Assembly: GCA_002798195.1 (NCBI GenBank)
Contig: NWQM01000016.1
Span: forward strand, 124,001-188,000
Direction: 5' to 3'
Source: Lysobacteraceae bacterium NML03-0222
GTDB taxonomy: Bacteria > Pseudomonadota > Gammaproteobacteria > Xanthomonadales > Xanthomonadaceae
DNA length: 64,000 nt
Part shown: one piece after another, positions 35,927-45,635 of the stretch
Layout of the letters: each line of letters opens with the position of its first letter
How positions within the stretch are numbered: the first letter of the stretch is position 1
Position numbers and translations under genes: made by a program
Notes under the pieces: generated by a model
Told to the model about the DNA's origin: nothing
What the model saw: the letters and a program-made list of their open reading frames with translations, nothing else
The model's database searches: none

Positions 35927-38642
35927 TTGCCACCCCCGCCTGTGCAGCCAAACGCATCTTAAATTCGCACCCCCTGTACTCACCCTTCGGCAAGGCCGCA
36001 GTTGAGCTGCGTCCCTGTGGCCCCAGCCACTGCTTCATGCTGGCCTTGAACTCAATCATCCCCGGGGCGCCCAGTTCGATATTGTCCCCTTCCAGTTTGA
36101 TATACGCCCCTTGGCATGCCAGAAGTACGTGTTTGTTCGGGCTGTCGATCAATACCTCGGCCTGCGTACTACTCAGCTCCACATCCTGTTTTGCGTTCAG
36201 GACGGCGCGGTTGTCATGCGCTCGCACGCTGCTGTAGCCACTTGCTGCATGCAGGGCAATACCAGTCTGGGTCACCGGCTTCCCTGCTCTGGCCGGGCTG
36301 CCGTGGCTGTAGAGCAAGACCCCGCCCGCGCTGTGCCAGCCGCTGTCCCCCTGGCTCAGCCAGTTCAGGTCTTGGCCTGCTCCCACCAGCAAGGTCGCTC
36401 CCGCTACCCAGCTTTGCGTGGCTGGCGTCGTCAGCACCCAACCATCAGACCCGCTCCCCAAAAGCACCGGTGCGCTCCAGCCGGGGGCGCGCCCTTCGCC
36501 GCCCCCAAAGGCCGCATCGGCAACCTGCCCTTGTTGTTCCGCGCCCAAAGCCGCCTGCAATTGCTTTTGCGCCTGATGCAGCGGCAGCGCTTCCGGGTCT
36601 TCCGGCAAATTCGCCTGCTGTGTCTGGCTCGCTTCATGCAGGCTCTGGCTCAGCGTTTGTTGTGCAGACAACGCTGCCAATGCTTGCGGGCTGGCAAGCT
36701 GCTGGACTCCGCTTTCCGTTGCCAGCAGCAGACCTTGTCCGGCACGAATCGCACCTTCCGCATCCGTCCGCAGTTCAAAGCCGTAGCCCCGTTCTGCACC
36801 CCGGATGTTGTCTGTCCCCCCCTTGAAATGGCCCAGGTTCAGCCAGCTGGCTTGTTGGGTTGTCCCGGCCTGGATGCGTCCCTGTCCAGGCGTATCGTCC
36901 ATGCGCAGCAGCTGATAGCCCCCCGTCCCTGCCTGACTCTGTGACAGGGCCTGGCTTTTGAAGCCAGTCAACACCGCCGCATGGGCATTGCCATGGAACC
37001 ATGCCGAGGCGTTGCCGGTCGCGCCCGCCTGGCCGCCCTGTATGCGGTTATGCGGGGCATCGGGATGACCTTCGCCGTTGTATACGCTGCCCACAATCAC
37101 CGGGCGGTCGATATCCCCTTCCAAAAAACCGACCAGCACTTCCTGACCACGACGCGGCAGAAACACCCCGCCCCAGTTGTCGCCCGCCCACGCCGTCGCC
37201 ACCCGTACCCAGGTAAACGCATTGGCATCGCCCGGCGCATTGTCATCACCCCCGGGGTGGGCGGCGCCGCTGCTGGCATCGCGGCCGCGTTGCCAGACAA
37301 ATTGCACTTTGATGCGGTGGTCGCGGTCGCTGTATACCGGTTCGCCATCGCTCACCACAATCGCGCTTTGCAGGCCGTACACCCGTGGCTTGGGGTGGCG
37401 GCGCTGACCCTCCCCATCCACAAGGCTCGGCCGGTAAGGGCGACTCTGCGGCAGGCTGTGAAACTGGTTACGATAGAACGGCACGTCTGCATGATCCGGC
37501 AGGCTGGGCAAGCCAAGCCCGCTCAGGGCGGCTGGCAAGGCAAGGTCGCTCACCATCACCGGGCCCAGCCATTGCTCCAGTTGGTCGTGGATATCCGCTC
37601 CCAAGTTATTGCGCGCATGGTGTGCAACGCGCAAACACAGCTGCGGCTCGGGATGACGCGGATGATGCTGCAACGCAAACCGTCCACCCGGCGCCAGGCG
37701 CCGCCAACTGCCTTCGCCGCGACTGCGCAAGGCCGGTAATTGCAGGGCGTCCAAATGTTGCTGGGCGCGGCGTTCGCCTTCTATCCGGTCATGCCAGGCA
37801 TATGGGCCGGCCGTATCTTGGTCGATGCCAATTACCGGAAGCTCAGGGGGGCTGGCGGCAGCGGCGGTTTGCCGACGCGCCTGCCGGTAATCCCAGCTGG
37901 CGCGCCGCACCTCCGCACTCACCCAGCGCCCCTGCAAGTCAAACCCTTGCACGCTGTCGGCACGCTCGGTCACATCGCTGCGGTGAAAACGCACATCACC
38001 CAAGGCGGTAAAGGCCTGGGTATCGTCCGCCAGCACCCAGGTGTGCTGCCCCAGACTGGGACTATCGGGCGCGCCCGTATGCTCAAACCAGAAGAATATC
38101 CCCTCTTCCGCCAACAGCCGGCTGACAAAAGCAAAGTCGCTTTCTTCATACTGCACCGTCAGGCTGCGACGCGCATAGCGACTGGCGTCTTGCAAAACCC
38201 AGCGCCAGGCCGGTTGCAATGCCGCGTAATCGGCCAACACGTCCTCGACAATCTCGATGACTGTCTTGTCCTGAAACACATAGCTATCCACCCGCTGATG
38301 CAGCCAGCTCAGCCAGGGTGCCAACTGCAAGCGGTAGCGGCTCAAGCCGCCGTTGCTGCCCAGACAGCTCGCCGCCAACACGCGCGCATGAAAAGGCCGA
38401 AGCCCATCGCTGCATTGCAGCTCCAGCAGCACCGGCTGGCCAATCAGCCCCGACAAATCCAAATCCGACTGCAGCGACAGTGCCAACAGCGAAAACGCAA
38501 ATCCCTCCCCGTCCACAGTTTCTTCGCCTGACCATTGCTCTGCCAGCAGTACATCCCGACCCAAGGGCGTATGCAGCCGCAATAACCGCTCATGATGGGT
38601 GATAGTTGACAGTGCGGCCATCAATGTAGAAACACTCTGCAT
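35919..38642 (-). CDS. vgrG: T6SS spike protein VgrG (left-arm, intact copy)
   Basis: A 907-residue VgrG. Residues about 1-470 are the gp27-like hub (YEESDFAFVSRLLAEEGIFF is the hallmark). A gp5-like OB fold follows (WVRVATAWAGDNWGGVFLP, then GQEVLVGFLEGDIDRPV), then a needle, a helical linker rich in Gln, and a DUF2345 region ending SSTAALPKGEYRGC. The short tail (KMRLAAQAGVAIV) is not shared with the other VgrGs in the window. It trimerises as the tip of the Hcp tube; its cargo is likely VasX-like effector 2 through the DUF4123 protein. It is 95 bp after clpV, a gap holding a small GGGGC/GCCCC hairpin. Confidence 0.95.
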   Translation of the reverse strand: MQSVSTLMAALSTITHHERLLRLHTPLGRDVLLAEQWSGEETVDGEGFAFSLLALSLQSDLDLSGLIGQPVLLELQCSDGLRPFHARVLAASCLGSNGGLSRYRLQLAPWLSWLHQRVDSYVFQDKTVIEIVEDVLADYAALQPAWRWVLQDASRYARRSLTVQYEESDFAFVSRLLAEEGIFFWFEHTGAPDSPSLGQHTWVLADDTQAFTALGDVRFHRSDVTERADSVQGFDLQGRWVSAEVRRASWDYRQARRQTAAAASPPELPVIGIDQDTAGPYAWHDRIEGERRAQQHLDALQLPALRSRGEGSWRRLAPGGRFALQHHPRHPEPQLCLRVAHHARNNLGADIHDQLEQWLGPVMVSDLALPAALSGLGLPSLPDHADVPFYRNQFHSLPQSRPYRPSLVDGEGQRRHPKPRVYGLQSAIVVSDGEPVYSDRDHRIKVQFVWQRGRDASSGAAHPGGDDNAPGDANAFTWVRVATAWAGDNWGGVFLPRRGQEVLVGFLEGDIDRPVIVGSVYNGEGHPDAPHNRIQGGQAGATGNASAWFHGNAHAAVLTGFKSQALSQSQAGTGGYQLLRMDDTPGQGRIQAGTTQQASWLNLGHFKGGTDNIRGAERGYGFELRTDAEGAIRAGQGLLLATESGVQQLASPQALAALSAQQTLSQSLHEASQTQQANLPEDPEALPLHQAQKQLQAALGAEQQGQVADAAFGGGEGRAPGWSAPVLLGSGSDGWVLTTPATQSWVAGATLLVGAGQDLNWLSQGDSGWHSAGGVLLYSHGSPARAGKPVTQTGIALHAASGYSSVRAHDNRAVLNAKQDVELSSTQAEVLIDSPNKHVLLACQGAYIKLEGDNIELGAPGMIEFKASMKQWLGPQGRSSTAALPKGEYRGCEFKMRLAAQAGVAIV

Positions 38643-39976
38643 GGCGTACCTCGCTTCAAAACGCGGTCAATCGAAGAATAGCAACGCAAGCCACAACGAC
38701 TGCGCCGCCTGGGGCGGGGCGATAAGCCCCGACCGGCTTAAGTGTGTTTGATGTTGTAAGAAAAACGACCGTGCTTGCCCGCACGCGCTTCAATCCGCGC
38801 AATCCCGCCCCCCTCGGCCATCTGCACCAAAACCGCTTCGGCAATCTCCGGCAACAGTGTGCCGTTCAAAATGTGATCCACATTGCGCGCCCCTGAATCC
38901 ACCTCAGTACAACGCGCCAATACCGCCTCCACCAAGGCAGAATTCCAGGCAAAGTCTGCCTTGTGGTTCGCCGCTATCCGCTCACGGATACGTCCAAGCT
39001 TCAGCTCTATGATCCGTGCCAGGTTGTCATCATTAATCGGGTAATAAGGCACCACCTTCAATCGACCCAGAAAGGCTGGCTTGAAGTGCTTCATCAATAC
39101 AGGCCGCAGCGCCTCCGCAAGTGCATCGGCAGTCGGTAAATCCTTATCCGCTTTGTTCAGGCAGGCCTGCATGATCTGAGCAGACCCTACATTGGATGTC
39201 AGAATGATGAGCGTATTGCGGAAGTCAATCTCCCGCCCTTCCGCATCTTCCATCATCCCCTTGTCAAATACCTGGAAGAACATCTCCAGAACGTCAGGAT
39301 GCGCCTTCTCCACCTCATCCAGCAGTACAACGCTGTAAGGGTTGCGGCGCACCGCCTCGGTCAGCACACCGCCCTCGCCATAGCCTACATAGCCCGGGGG
39401 CGAGCCCTTAAGGCCAGACACGCTATGTGCCTCCTGGTACTCACTCATATTGATGGTAATCAGCTTGCGCTCGCCGCCATACAGAATATCCGCCAAGGCT
39501 AAAGCGGTTTCAGTCTTGCCTACGCCCGAAGGCCCCACAAAAAGAAATACCCCGCGCGGCTTGTTCGGGTCTTCCAGCTTGGCGGTCGCCGTACGTACCC
39601 GCTGCGCCACCGCCGCCAAAGCATGGTCTTGGCCAATAACCCGCTCTGCCAAAAGTGGCTGCAACTGCTGCACCGTGCGGATTTCATCTTTCACCATTCG
39701 CCCCAGCGGAATGCCTGTCCAGGCCGACACAATCTCGGCCACAACACTGCCATCTACTTCCAGCGGCAACATCGGCTTGCTGCTTTGCAATGTACGCAAC
39801 TCCGCCAACAAGGTCTGCATCTTGGCAGCTGACCCAGTCTCATCAGGCTTGCCCGCTCCAGTGCGCTTTTTGCCCTTTGTCTTGCTTGCAGATGCCGTTT
39901 CCTTATCGGCACCGCCGACAGCTGCGGCTTCCATCTCTGCCCGCAGTTGAGTGATTTCATTGACCAAAGCCGCTTC
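35980..39976 (-). repeat. Left-arm direct repeat, copy 2 (parent copy with intact clpV and vgrG)
   Basis: This is the intact counterpart of 27541-30675. It runs from the last codons of vgrG to a point within clpV at about residue 493. Beyond both ends the two copies share nothing visible. Confidence 0.95.
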
Positions 39977-41455
39977 ACGAGCTAAACGAGCCTCATAGCC
40001 TGCTCGCTCTTCTTGCAAATGCTTTTGTGCTTCAGCAAGCTCTGCCAAGCGCTCAGCATGTGCCGCGCCTGTACGCGCTTCGCGCTGAAGCGCCTGCTGC
40101 TCTGCCTGCAAGCGGTCAAGTGCTTTATTGGCATCGTCAATCAACGCAGGAGTGGCGCTTTGCCCAAGTGCCACTTTGGCACAGGCAGTATCCAGCACGC
40201 TAACGGCTTTATCCGGCAGTTGGCGACCACTGATATAGCGATGTGAAAGGCGAACAGCCTCAGTCACCGCCTCATCCAGAATACGAATACCAAAATGCTT
40301 TTCCATCAGCGGCACCATGCCGCGTAGCATCGCCGATGCCACAAACTCATCAGGTTCCTCCACTTTCACCACCTGAAAGCGGCGTGCCAGGGCAGCATCT
40401 TTTTCGAAATATTTTTTGTATTCGCTCCATGTGGTGGCAGCAATTGTACGCAGCTCACCACGAGCAAGAGCAGGCTTGAGCAAATTGGCCGCATCGTTTT
40501 GACCGGCTTGTCCACCGGCTCCAATCATCGTATGCGCTTCATCAATGAAAAGAATAATAGGGTGCGGACTTTTCTTGACTTCATCGATGACGTTCTTCAG
40601 GCGGTTTTCAAACTCACCCTTTACGCTCGCACCTGCTTGCAACAGCCCAAGATCAAGCACATGCAATTCCACATTTTGCAGCACCGCTGGAACATCTTTC
40701 TGCGCAATTCGGCTGGCCAAACCTTCCACTACGGCGGTTTTACCTACCCCAGCCTCACCGGTCAAAATCGGGTTGTTTTGCCGACGGCGCATCAGGATAT
40801 CAACTAACTGGCGAATTTCGCCTTCGCGGCCAATTACAGGATCAATCTTGCCCTCGCGTGCCCGGGCAGTGAGATTGCTGGTAAATTGATCAAGTGCCGG
40901 AGTTCGGGGCGCCCCTGGCATCGGCGAGGTATCGTTTTCGGCACCTACCTCGCTCTGCCCTTTGCTGCCAACTTTTGGTGCTTCTTGTGAGCCGACAACA
41001 AGCTTTTCGAAGTTATGTTTCAACTCATCTCGCTTGATGCGGGCAAATTCTTTCGAACCCCGGTACGCCAACTGGGAAAGCTCTTTATGTGTCAAAAGCG
41101 CCATCAGTAGATGACCACTTCTGATGTGGGTATTTTGCGAATCCAGTGAAGCAATCAGCCAGGCATGTTCAAACAAACTGGGCAGATGAGCAGAAAACAC
41201 CGGAGTGCGGCTGTTGCCACTACGGAAGCTCTCGATTTCACGGCCGAGATCAGCTTCCAGGGTTTCCAATGAAATACCGCTTTGACGTGCGATAAGTGCA
41301 AAGTCACTTTGAGGCTGCTCTAGCAAGGCCAAGAACAAGTGCTCCAAATCCACCTCATAATTACCTCGGCTCATACAAATACCGGCCGCACGCTCAGCTG
41401 CCAGACGGCAAGTATCGTTGAGTTTCCCAATCAAGGTTTTCAGGCTGGCAGTCAT
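38738..41455 (-). CDS. clpV: T6SS sheath-disassembly ATPase ClpV (TssH)
   Basis: A 905-residue Hsp100/ClpB-type AAA+ protein. It has an N-domain (about 1-165) and a first ATPase domain with GEAGVGKTAVVEG (about residue 235) and ILFIDEAHTMIGAG. A coiled middle contains a Lys/Ala/Ser-rich insertion (TASASKTKGKKRTGA), and a second ATPase domain has GPSGVGKTETALAL and VVLLDEVEKAH. It unfolds contracted TssBC sheath in the cytosol so subunits can be reused. The ATG at 41455 has AAGGA five bases before it; a TTG at 41470 would overlap tssG. It lies between tssG and vgrG in the left T6SS operon. Confidence 0.96.
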   Translation of the reverse strand: MTASLKTLIGKLNDTCRLAAERAAGICMSRGNYEVDLEHLFLALLEQPQSDFALIARQSGISLETLEADLGREIESFRSGNSRTPVFSAHLPSLFEHAWLIASLDSQNTHIRSGHLLMALLTHKELSQLAYRGSKEFARIKRDELKHNFEKLVVGSQEAPKVGSKGQSEVGAENDTSPMPGAPRTPALDQFTSNLTARAREGKIDPVIGREGEIRQLVDILMRRRQNNPILTGEAGVGKTAVVEGLASRIAQKDVPAVLQNVELHVLDLGLLQAGASVKGEFENRLKNVIDEVKKSPHPIILFIDEAHTMIGAGGQAGQNDAANLLKPALARGELRTIAATTWSEYKKYFEKDAALARRFQVVKVEEPDEFVASAMLRGMVPLMEKHFGIRILDEAVTEAVRLSHRYISGRQLPDKAVSVLDTACAKVALGQSATPALIDDANKALDRLQAEQQALQREARTGAAHAERLAELAEAQKHLQEERAGYEARLAREAALVNEITQLRAEMEAAAVGGADKETASASKTKGKKRTGAGKPDETGSAAKMQTLLAELRTLQSSKPMLPLEVDGSVVAEIVSAWTGIPLGRMVKDEIRTVQQLQPLLAERVIGQDHALAAVAQRVRTATAKLEDPNKPRGVFLFVGPSGVGKTETALALADILYGGERKLITINMSEYQEAHSVSGLKGSPPGYVGYGEGGVLTEAVRRNPYSVVLLDEVEKAHPDVLEMFFQVFDKGMMEDAEGREIDFRNTLIILTSNVGSAQIMQACLNKADKDLPTADALAEALRPVLMKHFKPAFLGRLKVVPYYPINDDNLARIIELKLGRIRERIAANHKADFAWNSALVEAVLARCTEVDSGARNVDHILNGTLLPEIAEAVLVQMAEGGGIARIEARAGKHGRFSYNIKHT

Positions 41456-41466
41456 GGTATTCCTTA

Positions 41467-42576
41467 TCAATGCGTAGTTTCTGGGGTTTGTCGTGGGCTG
41501 TGAAGGATGTAGTGGAAATCTCCACGTGCCTCTTGCTCGGGCTGGGTGGAAAGATAACTATCCCAACCAAGGCGTGAGCCTCCTGGGGCAGAAATTTCAC
41601 AACCCTTGATATCCTCTGCACGCAACAACAGGCGAATTTCGTATTCCAACTGCTTACCGGTCAATAGGGTAAGCCACTTGGCAAGCGCTTGAGCAGCCTG
41701 CCCTTCAGGCAAGAAGGCTTCGTACTGCTCCCTTTGCAGGGGGCCAATCTGTATTTTCAGACGCAAGTCACGCTGCCATACCCGTCGCCCCAAAAGTGCA
41801 TTCACCCCCAGCCGGGCTTTATTCATGCCTAACCGGCTGACCTGCCCTTGGGGTACCTGGTACCAAGCGCCAATAAATTGCTCTACCGCAACTGGGACAT
41901 TAAAGTATTCTCGCAGCAAATGACCCAATACTTCTGCCGATACTGGACGTTGGTGAACATGCCCCGCGTAATACGCAAGCGCATGGTCAAATACGTCGCC
42001 CTGCCCATCCACCAAACGCTGCCGCAATCCTGGAGTCCCCATCCCCGAAAAAGACAACAGCAGTGGTATGAACTGAGTCTTGGGATCCAATTCGTGCTGG
42101 ATAGCTAAGCGGTATTTTTTCCACGCCGCATAATGCAATGCCAAGGCGCGAGTGGTAAAAATATCAAAAAAAGCCCGAGCAGCGCGATCACGCTGATAAA
42201 TTTCACGCTGGGCAATCAGCTCGCTGTAGTGCAGCGGCAATGCGCCATAAGGCCCAAGCATTCCCATGAAGGCCGGGGTAATCCTGATTTGGCTAATTGA
42301 CTCGGTAGAAATCGCGTGTTCAATAGCCTCTTCCCGATCAAGCGGATCACCGTCAGAAGACCAAGCCTGAAGCTCTTGAATTTCAGCTGATGGATAGCCC
42401 ATTGACAAGGTGCTTTGAAAGCGCACATGTGCAGGCACCCAATCTACATCCAAGCCCGTTTGCCCAGCCAAAGTCTGCTCAATAAGTCGCATCGCCTGGA
42501 AAAACTGGAATCCATGCGGTGCCAACAAAAGCTGCTGGATTACAGCAGGATCGATACGCCGCTTCGTGGTTTGCAT
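41467..42576 (-). CDS. tssG: T6SS baseplate protein TssG
   Basis: A 369-residue TssG (VasB/ImpH) protein. The N-terminus LLAPHGFQFFQAMRLIEQTL and VRFQSTLSMGYPSAEI followed by FMGMLGPYGALPLHYSELI are standard for the family. It forms the wedge complex of the baseplate with TssE, TssF and TssK. It overlaps the end of tssF by 37 bp, with its ribosome site (GAGG) inside tssF. It ends 11 bp before clpV. Confidence 0.95.
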   Translation of the reverse strand: MQTTKRRIDPAVIQQLLLAPHGFQFFQAMRLIEQTLAGQTGLDVDWVPAHVRFQSTLSMGYPSAEIQELQAWSSDGDPLDREEAIEHAISTESISQIRITPAFMGMLGPYGALPLHYSELIAQREIYQRDRAARAFFDIFTTRALALHYAAWKKYRLAIQHELDPKTQFIPLLLSFSGMGTPGLRQRLVDGQGDVFDHALAYYAGHVHQRPVSAEVLGHLLREYFNVPVAVEQFIGAWYQVPQGQVSRLGMNKARLGVNALLGRRVWQRDLRLKIQIGPLQREQYEAFLPEGQAAQALAKWLTLLTGKQLEYEIRLLLRAEDIKGCEISAPGGSRLGWDSYLSTQPEQEARGDFHYILHSPRQTPETTH

Positions 42577-44381
42577 CTTGCAATTTCCTCGCCATCACGT
42601 GCCGATAGTGCCACAAGACGGGTGAAACTGTTGGCGTGAACATACATGCCAAAAAAGCGGTCAAGCACATCCACAAACGCTGATATCCCCGTCCCCACAA
42701 AACTCATTTCATCCAGTGTCAAGCGGATTTCCAGCCCCCTGACCACCGACGAGAAATGTGGCCCTTGCATCCATTCGCTAGCTGGCACGGCTTTGATTTC
42801 AACAAGCCCCTCAATCTGGCGTTTACTCACACCACTGCCATCAAAGTCGTACAACGCCAGCATTTCTTTGAGTGCATCCAATCCGCTTTCAACTAAGGAG
42901 AAATGGTTGAGCGAAAGATGGGAAATCAAGCGCCAATGCGCAGCTCGTCCACGCTTGAAACGCTTCGCCTGGGTAGGTTTACGCAATAACGCAATTGAGC
43001 TGACCACCGCCCCCCCCTCCATGGTCAAGTCCCCACCGGCAACACCATAGGCAAGCTGCGCGGGCAAGTCACGGTTACTGCATGTCAGCTCCAAACTGAT
43101 AACATCCGTCTTAGGTTGAGCGGGGCTGTAATCCAAATCAACAAACAACAGCTCCGTCTCAAAGCCGGGACTGACTTGCTCTATTACTTCATCACGACGT
43201 GCAATCCAATATTGCCGTGCAGATTCCGGTTGCTCCCCGTGTTTCAAGGAAAAAAACGGACGATAACGTTGTATTTCTTCTCCCTGCGGGGTCTGCCTAA
43301 TCCGGTGAACCGAGTCAATAGAATGCACATCATAGGCGTAGGCTCGGCGCACATCAGCCATAACTGGATAGCTGCTAGCACGCTCGCTAATGCGAATGGG
43401 TTCTCCATGTTGCTTGAAAAGGTTAACAATCGGAGTGCAACCTGTCAGAAAATTGGCTGCAGACACATCTTCAAGCGTACGCCAAATACCCAGCTCTTCA
43501 TGCGAAGCCTTCATCACAAAATGCAAAGTAATGCTACGGGAAGCTGCTGTGAGCGCCGGCACAGAAAGATCAAGATCAAAAAAATTAAACTTTTCCGGGA
43601 AGGCAAAATACTCTGCCAATAAACGATAAGCTTGATTGGAACGGTCAGGAAAGTCAATCAAACTTTGGGTTTCGTCAAAGCCAGTACACTGCAAGGGGCT
43701 TTCATCCAGCACACGCCACCGGCCATCATCATTATGCTCAACATAGACTTTCAATACATTGAGCCCAAGCGCATCACGCAAGGCTGCAGTCATTGAAGGC
43801 TCACCATTGACAAACAACCGGAGTTTACCTGTATGAGTAGCTGATGCGAAGCCAAACTGATCTGAAATCAGACGAATTTTTAGCGAAAGACAGCCACCAC
43901 TGCGAGGCGGCAACTTTACGCCCATCGGGGCACTGGTAACATGCTCATAGCGCAGGTTATCAACCAATAAAGGCGCGATTTCCACGTCAAAAGCAGTACG
44001 AAACCAACAAGCCACTCCACGTACTGCCCGACTTTGCAGGCGGGTACCCCGGGGGATTTTCAGCGGCGCACTCAACTTTGACAATGCCGCCCCCATATCA
44101 AAGCGCGCAATTGAGCAAGATGGAAATGGCCGCAAAAAATGCGGATACATCGTTTCCAGCAAGGCATTGGTAAATTCTGGATAGTCATCATCCAACCGCT
44201 TGGAAACACGCGCAGTAAGGAGTGCAAAGGACTCGATCAAAGTTTCGACATGCGGATCTTGAGATCCTTCTGCCGAGAGGAGCAAGCGGCTAGCAATTTT
44301 TGGATAGCGCTCGGCAAACTCCTTGCCATAGCGGCGGAGAAGAGCCAACTCACGCTCATAATAAGGCAGCAAATCACGCAT
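42540..44381 (-). CDS. tssF: T6SS baseplate protein TssF
   Basis: A 613-residue TssF (VasA/ImpG) protein. The N-terminus LLPYYERELALLRRYGKEFA and YPKIASRLLLSAEGSQDPHV, then ALLETMYPHFLRPFPSCSIA, is diagnostic. It is the main wedge subunit of the T6SS baseplate. The start overlaps the tssE stop by 8 bp and the end overlaps tssG by 37 bp, indicating tight coupling of the wedge genes. Confidence 0.96.
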   Translation of the reverse strand: MRDLLPYYERELALLRRYGKEFAERYPKIASRLLLSAEGSQDPHVETLIESFALLTARVSKRLDDDYPEFTNALLETMYPHFLRPFPSCSIARFDMGAALSKLSAPLKIPRGTRLQSRAVRGVACWFRTAFDVEIAPLLVDNLRYEHVTSAPMGVKLPPRSGGCLSLKIRLISDQFGFASATHTGKLRLFVNGEPSMTAALRDALGLNVLKVYVEHNDDGRWRVLDESPLQCTGFDETQSLIDFPDRSNQAYRLLAEYFAFPEKFNFFDLDLSVPALTAASRSITLHFVMKASHEELGIWRTLEDVSAANFLTGCTPIVNLFKQHGEPIRISERASSYPVMADVRRAYAYDVHSIDSVHRIRQTPQGEEIQRYRPFFSLKHGEQPESARQYWIARRDEVIEQVSPGFETELLFVDLDYSPAQPKTDVISLELTCSNRDLPAQLAYGVAGGDLTMEGGAVVSSIALLRKPTQAKRFKRGRAAHWRLISHLSLNHFSLVESGLDALKEMLALYDFDGSGVSKRQIEGLVEIKAVPASEWMQGPHFSSVVRGLEIRLTLDEMSFVGTGISAFVDVLDRFFGMYVHANSFTRLVALSARDGEEIARCKPRSGVSILL

Positions 44382-44874
44382 CTACTTTGCTCCTTGCCAG
44401 CTTTGAAACAGAGTACTGAAAGGTAGTGGGCTGCAATACGGCGTCAAAGCTCACTGCCTCATGCGCAGGGTAAATATCAAGAATGGCATGGATGGTGAAA
44501 TGAAGCCCCGCTCCCAAGGCAGAGTGCTCATCCAAGTGCACCTTTACATTTTTCAAGCGTCGCTCGTGGCGGCTAATGGAATCTTCCAATGACATACAGA
44601 TAGCCGCGCGATCATAAGCATTGGCAAGGCTCATCGAGGAGAAGTCCACAAGCCCATAATTCATGACTGACTTTCTACACTCGGGAAAGTCTTTCAACTC
44701 GCTCTCACTCAACGGGCTGCGTGAATTCAGTAAGCCCTCCAAGTCACGGGCAACAGTTTCTTTATATTGCTCTACGCTCATCGCCCGCAATGGCTCTGGA
44801 CTCATGCCACGGCGCGGATTTTCATCAAACAATTTATCAAGAAGGCTGGGCTCAAGCCCCTTCATTGCCGCCAT
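44374..44874 (-). CDS. tssE: T6SS baseplate protein TssE (gp25-like)
   Basis: A 166-residue protein of the gp25/lysozyme-like family that starts sheath polymerisation at the baseplate. The typical N-terminus PSLLDKLFDE is present, along with VMNYGLVDFSSMSLA. The ATG at 44874 is used; ATG 44865 is a possible alternative. It is the first gene after the hcp hairpin and is followed by tssF with an 8-bp overlap. Confidence 0.93.
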   Translation of the reverse strand: MAAMKGLEPSLLDKLFDENPRRGMSPEPLRAMSVEQYKETVARDLEGLLNSRSPLSESELKDFPECRKSVMNYGLVDFSSMSLANAYDRAAICMSLEDSISRHERRLKNVKVHLDEHSALGAGLHFTIHAILDIYPAHEAVSFDAVLQPTTFQYSVSKLARSKVDA

Positions 44875-44944
44875 TCCAAACTATCTCCACTGGGCGGCTC
44901 TGCCTGCAATACAGCCAAGCCTTTGCAGGCCGCAAGTGTGCGAG

Positions 44945-44970
44945 GCGATGGCGGAAAACTCCGCCATCGC
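44945..44970 (-). promoter_or_regulatory. Strong intercistronic hairpin between hcp and tssE
   Basis: A perfect 11-bp stem (GCGATGGCGGA / TCCGCCATCGC) with a 4-nt loop lies 17 bp after the hcp stop and 71 bp before tssE, transcribed leftward. There is no T run after it, so it is probably a partial attenuator or a 3' stabiliser of hcp mRNA rather than a full terminator. It could explain high Hcp output relative to baseplate genes. Confidence 0.65.
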
Positions 44971-44986
44971 TTCTTGCTTCAACCGA

Positions 44987-45484
44987 TCAAACGCTGTGTG
45001 TCGGCTTATTAAGCGTGTTACTCCACTGAGCAACTGCCTTGCCGCCCACACCACCTTCAGCCTTCTGCTGATTGTAAGTCCACTTGATCGAGCCAAAACT
45101 CAGCTGGACTTCTTCCTGCGGCATACCGTCAGGGCCTACGGTGGTGTTAACCCGATGAACCAGCACATTCAGCAATTCAACCGTGTAATAAACGATCGGG
45201 TTGCCATCCTTATCAGCACGCAAAAACTGGATCTGCGCCTTCGGGAAAGTGGTGCCGTTAGCACAAGCTTGATTAAGAGCCGTGGTTGCCAAGTCAATAC
45301 GCTTGACGATTTCAATCGGCGACATTTCGACACGAGCAGCCGTGCTACCACCGGAAGTAGAAGCTGTAGCTGAGCGCGGCTGGAGTACAGATTGATTGAA
45401 AGATTCAATCTCAATCCAGTCCTTGTGTTGAGAGTCGCGAGACTCACCTTTGATGGTGTCAATTTGCAAGAAAGCGTGTTGCAT
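44987..45484 (-). CDS. hcp: T6SS tube protein Hcp (TssD)
   Basis: A 165-residue Hcp. It begins MQHAFLQIDTIKGESRDSQH and DWIEIESFNQSVLQPRS, and includes VYYTVELLNVLVHRVNTT and VQLSFGSIKWTYNQQKA near the end, the usual beta-barrel ring pattern. Hexameric rings stack into the inner tube that is fired into target cells. It is set apart from tssC by 151 bp and from tssE by 112 bp, wider gaps than elsewhere in the operon, and has a strong hairpin after its stop. Confidence 0.96.
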   Translation of the reverse strand: MQHAFLQIDTIKGESRDSQHKDWIEIESFNQSVLQPRSATASTSGGSTAARVEMSPIEIVKRIDLATTALNQACANGTTFPKAQIQFLRADKDGNPIVYYTVELLNVLVHRVNTTVGPDGMPQEEVQLSFGSIKWTYNQQKAEGGVGGKAVAQWSNTLNKPTHSV

Positions 45485-45635
45485 GATCAGATTCCTAAAT
45501 TACGTTCTTCCATGATGTGTGAAGAGATTTCAACCATAAGCACCAATCTCCCTGAGAAGTGCCGCAGGCCGATTTGCAAACAAGAGGTCTAGCGCCCCTC
45601 GATGCCACTCAAATAACCAAAGCTGCAAGAATTCG

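Noticed and set aside
36111..38531. Rightward open frames of 200-277 codons over vgrG (and the same at 27677-29230)
   Set aside because: They repeat because the vgrG sequence is duplicated, not because they are conserved genes; all are antisense to VgrG.
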